Shown one piece after another: positions 47,323 to 56,660 of a stretch of DNA of 64,000 bases; within the stretch, counting starts at the first letter, position 1; every line of letters starts with the position of its first letter. This DNA is from Flavobacterium acetivorans. GTDB lineage: Bacteria; Bacteroidota; Bacteroidia; Flavobacteriales; Flavobacteriaceae. The stretch covers positions 1,674,001 through 1,738,000 of the forward strand of contig NZ_CP087132.1 of the NCBI RefSeq assembly GCF_020911885.1. Reading direction: 5' to 3'. A program made the translations under genes and the position numbers. The notes under the pieces were generated by a model. That model made no database searches, was not told where the DNA came from, and saw only the letters and a list, made by a program, of their open reading frames with translations.

Positions 47323-48699
47323 ATGAAAACAACACATTCAAAATTAGCGGAAAAATTTATCGCAGACGAGCCAAGAACCGATTGGCACGACGAAACTTTG
47401 TGGTTTGTACGTGAAAAAAGGGATAAGGCCGCGCATGGTTTGCCGGAATGGGAACAATTAAGAGAATGGGCTTCGCAGATAAAAAACCATACGCTTTCTA
47501 ATCTTTCGGACTATTTAAAAGAATTTGAGGAAAAGGCAAAAGCCAATGGAATAATTGTCCATTGGGCGGAGAATGGAGCCGAACATAATAAAATTATTCA
47601 CGGCATTATCCAAAGGCATAAGATTCAAAAAATTGTGAAAAGCAAAAGCATGCTTACCGAAGAATGTCATTTGAATGAATATTTGCAACAGTATAACATA
47701 GAAGTAGTCGATACTGATTTAGGGGAACGGATTGTGCAATTCCGAAAAGAACCGCCAAGTCATATTGTATTGCCGGCAATTCACTTAAAAAAAGAAGATG
47801 TAAGTGCTACTTTTCACGAGCATCTTGGAACAGAAAAAGGGAACAATGATCCCCAATATTTAACCGAAGCTGCCAGACAGCATTTGCGCGACAAGTTTGT
47901 TCAATCGGAGTTAGCGATTACCGGAGTAAACTTTGCAGTGGCCGAAACGGGCGGTTTTGTGGTTTGCACCAATGAAGGAAATGCCGATATGGGCGCGCAT
48001 ACTGCTGCCATACACATAGCTTGCATGGGTTTTGAAAAAATAATTCCAAAAGCTGAACATTTGGGTGTGTTTTTGAGATTATTGGCAAGAAGTGCCACGG
48101 GGCAACCGATCACGACTTATTCGAGCCATTTTCAAAAACCAAGACCGGGGCAAGAAATGCATATTGTAATTGTAGATAACGGTCGCAGTAAACAATTGAG
48201 TCGTGAAGATTTCAGAAATTCATTAAAGTGCATTCGTTGTGCCGCTTGTTTTAATACTTGTCCAGTTTACCGTCGCAGTGGCGGACACAGTTATCATACT
48301 GCGGTGGCGGGGCCTATCGGGTCTATTTTGAATCCAAATTTGGATATGAAAGCCAATGCCGATTTGCCTTTTGCATCTACTTTATGCGGCAGTTGTACCA
48401 ATGTTTGTCCCGTGAAAATTAACATTCACGAGCAATTGTGGAAATGGAGACAAGTAATTGCGGCCGAAGGTTATACAGATGCAACTAAAAAAATAGGCAT
48501 GAACGCAATGGCTTTTTTATTTTCAAAGCCAAGCCTGTACCGCTTTGCGGGAAAATGGGGTCGCTGGATGATGCGGATCTTTCCTTTTGTGACCAACAAC
48601 AAATTGAATATTTGGTACAAACAAAGGGAAATGCCCGAATCGCCAAAAGAATCGTTTAGAGATTGGTATTTGAAAAACGGAAAAATCAACAGAAACTAA
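47323..48699 (+). CDS. lutB: L-lactate oxidation iron-sulfur protein LutB
   Basis: A 458-residue protein of the LutB/LldF type. The N-terminal LUD domain includes AVAETGGFVVCTNEGNADMG and HIACMGFEKIIP. Two ferredoxin-type [4Fe-4S] motifs follow: CIRCAACFNTCPVYR and CGSCTNVCPVKINI. Length is close to characterised LutB proteins. It lies 4 bp after lutA and 4 bp before lutC. Confidence 0.95.
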   Translation: MKTTHSKLAEKFIADEPRTDWHDETLWFVREKRDKAAHGLPEWEQLREWASQIKNHTLSNLSDYLKEFEEKAKANGIIVHWAENGAEHNKIIHGIIQRHKIQKIVKSKSMLTEECHLNEYLQQYNIEVVDTDLGERIVQFRKEPPSHIVLPAIHLKKEDVSATFHEHLGTEKGNNDPQYLTEAARQHLRDKFVQSELAITGVNFAVAETGGFVVCTNEGNADMGAHTAAIHIACMGFEKIIPKAEHLGVFLRLLARSATGQPITTYSSHFQKPRPGQEMHIVIVDNGRSKQLSREDFRNSLKCIRCAACFNTCPVYRRSGGHSYHTAVAGPIGSILNPNLDMKANADLPFASTLCGSCTNVCPVKINIHEQLWKWRQVIAAEGYTDATKKIGMNAMAFLFSKPSLYRFAGKWGRWMMRIFPFVTNNKLNIWYKQREMPESPKESFRDWYLKNGKINRN

Positions 48700-48703
48700 C
48701 AGC

Positions 48704-49288
48704 ATGAGTGCAAGAGAAAACATATTGAATGCCATAGCGACGAATCAACCGAGTTTGGTTCCGCTTCCTGTGATTGAACGCAATGCTGTTATTGATTATG
48801 AAGATCGTTACGCACAGTTTAAAACAGTGTTGGAAAGTATTGGGGGAAAAGTAAAATTGATTCAGAACTTAACTGAATTAAAAAAGCAATTCATCGCAGA
48901 TAAAGCGAGCGGTAATTTTGTTATAAATGCCGTAGCGGATTTAGGCGAGCTGGACAATCAAGTGGCTTCAATGCAGGCTTCGGATATGGAAAAAGTTGAA
49001 AAAACCTATATCAAAGCAACCCTTGGCGTGGCCGAAAATGGCGCGGTTTGGGTTTATGAAAGTCAGATGCAAAATAGATTGCTGCCTTTTATTTGCCAAC
49101 ATTTGATTATAGTTATTGATAAAAAAGATATAGTAGCAACAATGCATCAGGCTTATGAGAGTATTGATGTGGCAAAAGAAGGTTTCGGCGCATTCATTGC
49201 TGGACCTTCAAAAACAGCCGATATTGAACAGTCATTAGTTATCGGGGCGCATGGAGCAAGAAGTGCTACTGTTTATGTTGTAGAATAA
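48704..49288 (+). CDS. lutC: L-lactate utilisation protein LutC
   Basis: A 194-residue LUD-domain protein of the LutC/LldG type. The visible core motifs are TLGVAENGAVWVYES, FICQHLIIVIDKKDIV and FIAGPSKTADIEQSLVIGAHGA. It closes the lutABC set; a GH29 gene follows 47 bp later, which indicates that lactate oxidation and glycan cleavage are expressed together. Confidence 0.93.
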   Translation: MSARENILNAIATNQPSLVPLPVIERNAVIDYEDRYAQFKTVLESIGGKVKLIQNLTELKKQFIADKASGNFVINAVADLGELDNQVASMQASDMEKVEKTYIKATLGVAENGAVWVYESQMQNRLLPFICQHLIIVIDKKDIVATMHQAYESIDVAKEGFGAFIAGPSKTADIEQSLVIGAHGARSATVYVVE

Positions 49289-49335
49289 TAGAAAAGAATA
49301 ATTTGAAGAGAAATTAATAATTAAAAAGCAATATA

Positions 49336-50865
49336 ATGATTCATAATCGTACTAAAAAAAATGGAATAAAGAGAACCTTGTTGGGGTTAACTTTTTCGTC
49401 AATTGTGCTATCAGGTTACTCACAAACTAAAAACTTTGCAGTTGTCAATTCGTCGATGACTGAAAAACAATTAGTAGAGATCGCTGCTAATATCGTTCCT
49501 TCGCCACAGCAATTGCGCTGGCAGCGTTTGGAATTAACGGGTTTTATCCATTTTGGGATTAATACTTTTACAGGAAGAGAATGGGGAGAAGGTAAAGATG
49601 ATCCGAAGTTGTTTAATCCAACGGCCTTGGATGCCAAACAATGGGTGAAAGCGTGTAAAGATGCAGGAATCAAGCAAGTAATTATTACAGCTAAACACCA
49701 TGATGGTTTTTGTTTATGGCCAACAAAAACAACGGAATATTCTTTGAAAAACAGCCCTTGGAAAGAAGGAAAAGGAGATGTAGTCAAAGAAGTTGCTGAT
49801 GCCTGTAAGGAACTGGGAGTAGGTTTTGGAGTTTATGTTTCGCCTTGGGATAGAAATCATCCCACTTATGGGAGTGATGCCTATAATGATGTTATGGTGG
49901 CCCAACTAACGGAATTATTGACTCAGTACGGACAAGTAGATGAGGTTTGGTTTGACGGAGCTAATGGTGAAGGTCCCAATGGGAAAAAACAAATATATGA
50001 TTTTGAAAGATGGTATGCGCATATCAGAAGATTACAACCACAGGCGGTGATTGCGGTTTCAGGGCCTGACGTTCGTTGGGTAGGTACAGAAACGGGTCAA
50101 GGCAGAGAGGAAGAATGGAGCGTAGTTCCTGTTGGGAAAAAGAATAAAACGGATAATGGCTCTCAAACAAAAGTGGATGCGCCACCAGCTGGGGATATGA
50201 TGGGCAATGTTTTGGGAAGTCGCAGTCAGTTAAAAGATGGAGACGCCTTAAAATGGTATCCTGCCGAAACGGATGTGTCGATTCGTCCGGGATGGTTTTA
50301 TCATGTAGACCAAGACAAAAAAGTAAAAACAGCAGAGAAATTAAAGGAAATTTATTTTCATTCTGTAGGAAGAAATGGTGTTTTATTATTGAACATTCCC
50401 CCGGATAAAAGAGGATTAATTTCAGATTATGATCTTGCGGCTTTAAAGGGATGGAGAAAAAAACTGGATGAAATTTTTCAAGAGAATCTTTTGAAGAAGG
50501 CAAAGGCTGTTGGATCGGTAAAAAAAATAAAACCGCTGTTGGACGGGAACGATGCGACCCATCATTTATTTTCGATGAAAGCAAACGATAATTCCGTTGA
50601 AATGGATTTAAATGGAGAAAAAACATTCAACGTATTATTGCTTCAGGAAAATATCCGAGTTGGGCAAAGGGTTGAGAAATTCGTACTTGAATATTGGGAT
50701 AATAACCAATGGAAAAAAGCAACCGAAGGAACTACCATTGGTTACAAACGCTTGTTGGAGTTTCCTACCATCACCACTTCTAAGGTAAGATTGCGTATTA
50801 TATCTGCTAGATTGCAACCGGCCTTGGCTGAAATGGGCTTGTATTTTGATAAAAATAACCAATAA
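49336..50865 (+). CDS. Exported GH29 alpha-L-fucosidase (first of three)
   Basis: A 509-residue GH29 enzyme with an N-terminal signal region (GLTFSSIVLSGYSQ) and family motifs GFIHFGINTFTGREWG, VIITAKHHDGFCLWPT and the nucleophile Asp207 in VDEVWFDGANGEG. A C-terminal beta-sandwich is present. The layout resembles the more selective GH29 subgroup that acts on branched alpha-1,3/1,4-fucose; that subgroup call is tentative. It sits in the middle of the catabolic operon, between lutC and a GH20 gene. Confidence 0.93.
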   Translation: MIHNRTKKNGIKRTLLGLTFSSIVLSGYSQTKNFAVVNSSMTEKQLVEIAANIVPSPQQLRWQRLELTGFIHFGINTFTGREWGEGKDDPKLFNPTALDAKQWVKACKDAGIKQVIITAKHHDGFCLWPTKTTEYSLKNSPWKEGKGDVVKEVADACKELGVGFGVYVSPWDRNHPTYGSDAYNDVMVAQLTELLTQYGQVDEVWFDGANGEGPNGKKQIYDFERWYAHIRRLQPQAVIAVSGPDVRWVGTETGQGREEEWSVVPVGKKNKTDNGSQTKVDAPPAGDMMGNVLGSRSQLKDGDALKWYPAETDVSIRPGWFYHVDQDKKVKTAEKLKEIYFHSVGRNGVLLLNIPPDKRGLISDYDLAALKGWRKKLDEIFQENLLKKAKAVGSVKKIKPLLDGNDATHHLFSMKANDNSVEMDLNGEKTFNVLLLQENIRVGQRVEKFVLEYWDNNQWKKATEGTTIGYKRLLEFPTITTSKVRLRIISARLQPALAEMGLYFDKNNQ

Positions 50866-50872
50866 AATAATT

Positions 50873-53254
50873 ATGACTTACAAACAACAAGCTTTGGCGA
50901 TTTTATTTTCGTTTTTAGCTATTCAAGGATTTGCTCAATCAAGAATGAGTAAATCCGATTCAATTTTCTTGAGAAATAAAATGACTGTCGAGGCAACTAT
51001 TGCCAAAGGAATTTCAAACTATAAAATGCCTGTGGCGCCCGAAGGTTTTAGCCTTCAACTAATAGGATCGGATAATCTTTCGGTAATCACTAAAACGGGG
51101 ACTATTTTTACTCCTTTGAATAATCTTTCGGTTAATCTTTTGTTTAAAGCAACTAAGATTAATGATCAGTCAAGTCTAGAAATTCCGATTGCCGTAAATG
51201 TAGAAGGAAGCTATAAAGATCAAGGAAAAAACGCAAAACCTTTTGTAATTCCTTCACTGAGAGAATGGGTTGGTGCCGAAGGTAATTTTGTGTTGACAGC
51301 CAAATCTAGAATTGTTGTAGATGCTAAAAATGCAACTACACTGATGCAGGCTGCCAAGGTTTTTCAAAATGATTTGTTTGAACTATGTAAAGTAAAACCA
51401 GCCGTTCTTGTAGGAATTCCGAAAGCAGGTGATATTTTTATGTCATTGGATGGAAATGCTTCAGAATTGGGAGCCGAAGGTTATTCACTTTCGATAAAAG
51501 ACTATGTTTCCATCAATGCGGCCCAGTATAAAGGGGCTTTTTGGGGAACGCGTAGCATTTTGCAAATACTGGAACAAGATGCCAAGCTGAGTTCTTTACC
51601 AAAGGGAATTGCAAGAGATTATCCTAAATACGAAGTTCGCGGGTTTATGCTTGATGTAGGGCGAAAATATTTCACGATTGATTTTCTGCGCGATTATGTA
51701 AAGATGATGTCCTATTATAAGATGGGAGATTTTCAGCTGCATCTTAGCGATAATGCTTTTGTACAGCACTATGATAATGATTGGGACAAGACTTATAGTG
51801 GGTTTAGATTGGAGAATGAACGTTATCCTGAACTTCCTACCAAAGGAGAATTTTATACTAAAAAAGAATTTATTGATTTGCAATTATTAGCAGAAAGTTA
51901 TGGCATAAATATTATTCCCGAGATTGATGTTCCAGCTCATTCTTTGGCTTTTTCCAAAGCTTTTCCGCAAATTGCAAGTAAAGAATATGGTAAAGATCAT
52001 TTGGATATAAAAAATCCGGAAACCTATACCATTATTGAAAACGTATTTAAAGAATATTTAGAAGGAGATTCACCGGTATTCCGTTTTAAAGAAGTGCATA
52101 TCGGAACCGACGAATACGATAAAAAAGAAGCGGAACCTTTTAGAAAGTTTACAGATCACTTTATAAAATATGTACAAAGTTTTGGCAAGGACGTTCGGGT
52201 TTGGGGCGCTTTGACCCATGCCCAAGGAATTACTCCCGTTACCTCAAAAGGAGTTACGATGAATGCCTGGTACAATGGTTATGCTGATCCTTTGAAGATG
52301 AAAGAATTGGGTTATCCTTTAATCAGTACACCCGATGGCTTGTTGTATATCGTTCCGGCCGCAGGATATTATTATGATTATTTGAACATCAAACATTTGT
52401 ACAATACTTGGGAGCCGTTAACCATTGGTAATGTAATTTTCAAAAAAGGAGATCCTTTTATCAGAGGCGGAATGTTTGCGGTATGGAATGATGTAGCCAA
52501 AAACGGCATCACCGCTCAGGATGTTACGGACAGAGTATTTCCTGCAATTCAGGTTTTGAGCGAAAAAATGTGGAGCGGAACAAATACCGCAGTCGATTTT
52601 AATGGTTTTTCAGCTAATGCCAAAAATATAAACGAAGGGCCGGGCTTGAATTTAAGAGGAATAATTAAGGCTAAGGATCCTTTGGTGCTGAATTTTGCCT
52701 TAAAGGGAAAAGATAAGATTAAAGAAAAACAATATGTTAATTATGTTGCTGACGGAAAGCAAAAAGCACTAAATCTTAAGCAAAAAGACAGTTATGTAAA
52801 ACTTCCTTATGAAGAAATTGGATACAATTATACAGTTAGTTTTGCAATAAATCCTTCGGAAAATAATGCTGCCAATGCGGTGCTTTTTCATTCTAAACAT
52901 GCCACTGTAAAACTAAAACAAGGCAATACATCGAATCTTGGTTTTTCGCATGAAGGCAAGGATTATGATTTTGGAATTTCGATTCCCGAAAATAAGTGGA
53001 CTAATATTGCCATTACTGGCGATAATAATTCAACGACTTTGTATTTGAACGGTCAGTTAGCAAAAAAACTAAGCAGGGAAAAAATTCCAACAGGGCACAA
53101 AAACGATTCAATTTGGATCATGAAAACCTTGTTTTTTCCTTTGAATACCATTGGCGACGGTCAAAATTCTTTCATCGGTAAAATGAAAGATCTAAAAGTA
53201 TTCAATACGATTTTATCGGATGCGCAAATTCAAGCTATAAAGGAAGAGGAATAA
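50873..53254 (+). CDS. Exported GH20 hexosaminidase-type enzyme with LamG-like C-terminus
   Basis: A 793-residue protein from the ATG at 50873, which follows the upstream gene's stop; an in-frame start at 50846 would overlap that gene. A signal peptide (residues 1-21) is followed by a GH20 N-terminal domain and the barrel: YEVRGFMLDVGRKYFTIDFL, PEIDVPAHSLAFSKAFP and the catalytic Asp413-Glu414 in HIGTDEYD. The DEY in place of the usual GGDE-x-type motif and the overall length recall lacto-N-biosidase-like members. A concanavalin-like (LamG type) domain occupies about residues 640-790. Likely substrate is beta-linked GlcNAc/GalNAc or a HexNAc-ended disaccharide. Confidence 0.88.
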   Translation: MTYKQQALAILFSFLAIQGFAQSRMSKSDSIFLRNKMTVEATIAKGISNYKMPVAPEGFSLQLIGSDNLSVITKTGTIFTPLNNLSVNLLFKATKINDQSSLEIPIAVNVEGSYKDQGKNAKPFVIPSLREWVGAEGNFVLTAKSRIVVDAKNATTLMQAAKVFQNDLFELCKVKPAVLVGIPKAGDIFMSLDGNASELGAEGYSLSIKDYVSINAAQYKGAFWGTRSILQILEQDAKLSSLPKGIARDYPKYEVRGFMLDVGRKYFTIDFLRDYVKMMSYYKMGDFQLHLSDNAFVQHYDNDWDKTYSGFRLENERYPELPTKGEFYTKKEFIDLQLLAESYGINIIPEIDVPAHSLAFSKAFPQIASKEYGKDHLDIKNPETYTIIENVFKEYLEGDSPVFRFKEVHIGTDEYDKKEAEPFRKFTDHFIKYVQSFGKDVRVWGALTHAQGITPVTSKGVTMNAWYNGYADPLKMKELGYPLISTPDGLLYIVPAAGYYYDYLNIKHLYNTWEPLTIGNVIFKKGDPFIRGGMFAVWNDVAKNGITAQDVTDRVFPAIQVLSEKMWSGTNTAVDFNGFSANAKNINEGPGLNLRGIIKAKDPLVLNFALKGKDKIKEKQYVNYVADGKQKALNLKQKDSYVKLPYEEIGYNYTVSFAINPSENNAANAVLFHSKHATVKLKQGNTSNLGFSHEGKDYDFGISIPENKWTNIAITGDNNSTTLYLNGQLAKKLSREKIPTGHKNDSIWIMKTLFFPLNTIGDGQNSFIGKMKDLKVFNTILSDAQIQAIKEEE

Positions 53255-53283
53255 AATGAACCTTCAAATAACCATAACCAATT

Positions 53284-54615
53284 ATGAGAAGATTACTATC
53301 TAATTTGTTGTTTTGCTGCTTTGCTACAATGGTATTACAGGCACAAACCTATACGCCAACTGCCGAAAATCTGGCGGCTAGAAAGGAGTTTCAAGATATG
53401 AAATTCGGAATGTTCATTCATTGGGGAGCTTCGAGCGTTTTGGGCAATGGAGAATGGGTGATGAACAACCGCAACATCGGGGTGAATGAATACGGCCGCT
53501 TGATTAATATTTTCAATCCGCAAAATTTTGATGCCAAAAAATGGGTGGCTACCGCCAAAGCAGGCGGAATGAAATACATCACTTTCATTACGCGCCATCA
53601 CGACAGTTTCAGCAACTGGGATACCAAACAATCCGATTGGAAAATCACCAATACGCCTTACGGCAAAGATGCGCTGAAACAATTGGCCGATGAATGCCAC
53701 AAAGAAGGAATTAAGTTATTTCTGTATTATTCTCTGTTGGATTGGTATCGCAGCGATTACCAATATGAAACCGGAAAAACCGGTAAAGGAACCGGCAGAA
53801 CCCAAAAGAGTGATTGGGAAAGTTACATCCGTTTTATGAAAGCGCAGTTGACCGAATTGTTAACGGAATACGGTAAAATTGACGGAATTTGGTTTGACGG
53901 CCATTGGGATCAATTGGATAATGATACCGATAAAACATTAAAATCAAAAGTTGACTGGTATTATGACGAAATTTATAAGCTTATTCATTCCTTACAACCG
54001 CAATGTTTAATTTCTAATAATCATCATTTGACTCCAATTCCAGGAGAAGATTTTCAAGCTTTCGAAAAAGATTTGCCGGGAGGAAATTCAACCGGTTTCG
54101 GAGGGCAATCTATTTCTCAATTGCCATTGGAAACTTGTGAGACCATGAATGATTCTTGGGGATTTAACATTACCGATAAAAAATACAAATCGACCAAAGA
54201 TTTAATCCATTATATGGTCAATGCTGCCAGTCTAAATGCTAATTTTCTTTTGAATGTTGGTCCAATGCCAGACGGAACCATCCAACCGGAATTTGTGGCC
54301 ACCTTAAAGGAAATGGGAGATTGGATGAAAATAAACGGACAAAGTATTTACGGAACCAGAGGTGATGTTTTAAAAGCACAAGATTGGGGCGTGGTGACAG
54401 CCAAAGATAAAACCTGGTTTGCCCATATTATCAAAACACCAAAAGATTCTTCTTATATTTTGATTCCGGATATGAAAAATAAAATTGCTAAATGCAACTT
54501 GCTTAACAGTAAAAAAGCATTAAAGTTTAAAATAAAACCAGAGGGGACTTATATTTATTTAGAAGGGATAATTTTAGACCCTATTGACACGATTATAGAA
54601 TTACAATTAAAATAA
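53284..54615 (+). CDS. Exported GH29 alpha-L-fucosidase (second of three)
   Basis: A 443-residue GH29 enzyme with a signal peptide (residues 1-20), MKFGMFIHWGASSVLG, FITRHHDSFSNWDT and the nucleophile Asp205 in GIWFDGHWD. It is shorter than the first copy and has a small C-terminal beta domain. It lies directly upstream of the intracellular fucose-degradation genes in the same operon. Confidence 0.93.
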   Translation: MRRLLSNLLFCCFATMVLQAQTYTPTAENLAARKEFQDMKFGMFIHWGASSVLGNGEWVMNNRNIGVNEYGRLINIFNPQNFDAKKWVATAKAGGMKYITFITRHHDSFSNWDTKQSDWKITNTPYGKDALKQLADECHKEGIKLFLYYSLLDWYRSDYQYETGKTGKGTGRTQKSDWESYIRFMKAQLTELLTEYGKIDGIWFDGHWDQLDNDTDKTLKSKVDWYYDEIYKLIHSLQPQCLISNNHHLTPIPGEDFQAFEKDLPGGNSTGFGGQSISQLPLETCETMNDSWGFNITDKKYKSTKDLIHYMVNAASLNANFLLNVGPMPDGTIQPEFVATLKEMGDWMKINGQSIYGTRGDVLKAQDWGVVTAKDKTWFAHIIKTPKDSSYILIPDMKNKIAKCNLLNSKKALKFKIKPEGTYIYLEGIILDPIDTIIELQLK

Positions 54616-54627
54616 AAAAAAACAGAC

Positions 54628-55482
54628 ATGAAACTGATACGATTTGGAGAAGCGGGAAAAGAGAAACCAGGAGTTATAATCAATGAAAAAAGATACGATG
54701 TGTCCTCAATTGTTGCGGATTATAATGAAGTTTTCTTTGAAAATGACGGATTAAAAACATTAGAAAAAGCTTTGCAAAATAATCCGGTATTACCGGAAGT
54801 AGACGCTGCTGTTCGTTTGGGGTCTCCGGTGGCAAGACCGTCAAAAATAATCTGCATTGGTTTGAACTATGTGGATCACTGCAGAGAAACCAATGCGCCA
54901 ATTCCAACGGAACCAATTATTTTTTTCAAATCGACTACCTCTTTATGCGGTCCAAATGATGATTTAATTATTCCAAAAAACAGCACGAAAACAGATTGGG
55001 AAGTCGAATTGGCCTTTGTTGTGGGGAAAAAAGCAAGTTATGTCGAAGAGGCAGAAGCGCTAGATTATGTGGCCGGTTACGCTTTATTGAATGATTATAG
55101 CGAAAGAGCATTTCAAATTGAAATGGGAGGCCAATGGGCAAAAGGAAAAGGCTGCGACAGCTTTGCTCCGCTTGGACCGTTCTTGGCGACTCAGGACGAA
55201 ATAGCGGATGTAAATAATATTCCTATGTGGTTGACTGTGAACGGAAAGAAATTCCAGAACAGCAATACCTCGAATTTGGTTTTCAAAATCCCATTTTTGG
55301 TTCATTATCTGAGCCAGTTTATGACTTTGCTGCCGGGCGACATCATCAGCACGGGAACCCCTCCAGGAGTTGGTTTAGGAATCAAGCCGGAACCGATATA
55401 TATAAAAGAAGGAGATGTAATTGAGTTGGGAATGGACGGATTGGGATCCAGCAAACAAGTGGCGGTCGCTTACAAAAAATAA
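54628..55482 (+). CDS. FAH family hydrolase, probable 2,4-diketo-3-deoxy-L-fuconate hydrolase
   Basis: A 284-residue protein of the fumarylacetoacetate hydrolase family. The metal-binding motifs are IGLNYVDHCRE, DWEVELAFVVG and the Asp of LNDYSERAFQ; TGTPPGVGLG is also typical. In the non-phosphorylative L-fucose route, the enzyme of this family splits 2,4-diketo-3-deoxy-L-fuconate into pyruvate and L-lactate, which fits lutABC in the same operon. An alternative would be a hydrolase for a related deoxysugar acid. It is cytosolic and lies 3 bp before the mutarotase gene. Confidence 0.88.
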   Translation: MKLIRFGEAGKEKPGVIINEKRYDVSSIVADYNEVFFENDGLKTLEKALQNNPVLPEVDAAVRLGSPVARPSKIICIGLNYVDHCRETNAPIPTEPIIFFKSTTSLCGPNDDLIIPKNSTKTDWEVELAFVVGKKASYVEEAEALDYVAGYALLNDYSERAFQIEMGGQWAKGKGCDSFAPLGPFLATQDEIADVNNIPMWLTVNGKKFQNSNTSNLVFKIPFLVHYLSQFMTLLPGDIISTGTPPGVGLGIKPEPIYIKEGDVIELGMDGLGSSKQVAVAYKK

Positions 55483-55485
55483 ATT

Positions 55486-55824
55486 ATGGCGGCGCAAAAA
55501 TATTGTTTGGCATTAGATTTAAAAGAAGATCCGGAATTGATGGCCGAGTACAAAGCCTACCATCAAGAAGTTTGGCCGGAAATTCTAAAAAGCATCAAGG
55601 ATTCCGGAATCGAAGTATTAGATATTTACTGTGTGGGCAACCGGATGTGCATGATTATTGAGGCGAATGAAAGTTTTTCTTTCGAAAAAAAATCAGCAAT
55701 GGATGCCAGTAATCCCAAAGTTCAGCAATGGGAAGAATTGATGTGGAAGTTTCAACAGGCCTTGCCTTGGGCAAAATCCGGTGAGAAATGGATGCTTATG
55801 GAAAAAATATTTGAATTGAAATGA
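55486..55824 (+). CDS. RhaM/DUF718-type sugar mutarotase, probable L-fucose mutarotase
   Basis: A 112-residue protein of the small RhaM-like mutarotase family, with the HQEVWPEI motif near residue 26 and the C-terminal WMLMEKIFEL. Such proteins speed up interconversion of alpha and beta anomers of 6-deoxy sugars. Its place between the hydrolase and lactonase genes indicates L-fucose as substrate. The last codons overlap the start of the next gene by 4 bp (ATGA). Confidence 0.85.
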   Translation: MAAQKYCLALDLKEDPELMAEYKAYHQEVWPEILKSIKDSGIEVLDIYCVGNRMCMIIEANESFSFEKKSAMDASNPKVQQWEELMWKFQQALPWAKSGEKWMLMEKIFELK

Positions 55825-56648
55825 AAATAGACAGCCATCAACATTTTTGGAACTATCATCCGGCGAAAGACGCCTGGATTACCGATGAGATGAAAGTAAT
55901 TCAGCAGGATTTTTTGCCGGCCGATTTAGCTCCTTTATTGAGAAAAAATAATATTGATGGCTGTATCGCTATTCAAGCCGACCAAAGCGAAGAGGAAACT
56001 CATTTTTTGTTGCAATTGGCAGAAGAAAATGATTTCATAAAAGCAGTGGTGGGTTGGATAGATTTGCGTGGGGCAAATTTAGAAGCAAGATTGGAATATT
56101 TTTCCCAATTCAAAAAACTGAAAGGTTTCCGGCATATAGTTCAGGGCGAACCGCAAGATGATTTTTTGCTCAGGGAAGATTTCTGCAACGGAATAGCCAA
56201 ATTGGCGAAATATAATTTTACCTATGATCTATTGATTTTACCAAAACATTTGCCGTATGCCGTCAAGTTTGTAAGTCGGTTTGCCAAACAAAAATTTGTA
56301 ATTGATCATTTAGCAAAACCCGATTTCAAACAAGCCGATTTTGCCGACTGGGAAAAAGGAATCAAAGAATTGGCAACTTTTTCTAATGTAATGTGTAAAG
56401 TATCAGGAATGGTCACCGAAGCCGATTGGAATAATTGGAAAAAAGCTGATTTTACTTATTGCTTGGATGTGGTTACAGAGGCGTTCGGAATGGATCGTTT
56501 ATTGTTTGGCAGCGATTGGCCGGTATGTTTATTGGCGGGATCCTACGAACAAACAGGAGAAATTGTGACCGATTATTTTTCGAAATTTTCAAAGGAAGAA
56601 CAAGATAAAATTTGGGGGGCAAATGCCATAAAATTCTATCATTTATAA
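55821..56648 (+). CDS. Amidohydrolase, probable L-fucono-lactonase
   Basis: A 275-residue amidohydrolase-fold protein (COG3618 type). It has the N-terminal H-x-H in KIDSHQHFWNY, a His in FVIDHLAKPDF and the metal-binding Asp in LFGSDWPVC. Family members from fucose pathways hydrolyse L-fucono-1,5-lactone to L-fuconate. The gene overlaps the mutarotase gene by 4 bp and is followed after 12 bp by the probable fucose dehydrogenase, consistent with dehydrogenase-lactonase coupling. Confidence 0.9.
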   Translation: MKIDSHQHFWNYHPAKDAWITDEMKVIQQDFLPADLAPLLRKNNIDGCIAIQADQSEEETHFLLQLAEENDFIKAVVGWIDLRGANLEARLEYFSQFKKLKGFRHIVQGEPQDDFLLREDFCNGIAKLAKYNFTYDLLILPKHLPYAVKFVSRFAKQKFVIDHLAKPDFKQADFADWEKGIKELATFSNVMCKVSGMVTEADWNNWKKADFTYCLDVVTEAFGMDRLLFGSDWPVCLLAGSYEQTGEIVTDYFSKFSKEEQDKIWGANAIKFYHL

Positions 56649-56660
56649 AATAAAATAGCG

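Noticed and set aside
50846..50872. Upstream start for the GH20 gene
   Set aside because: It overlaps the GH29 gene end; the ATG at 50873 directly precedes a proper signal peptide.
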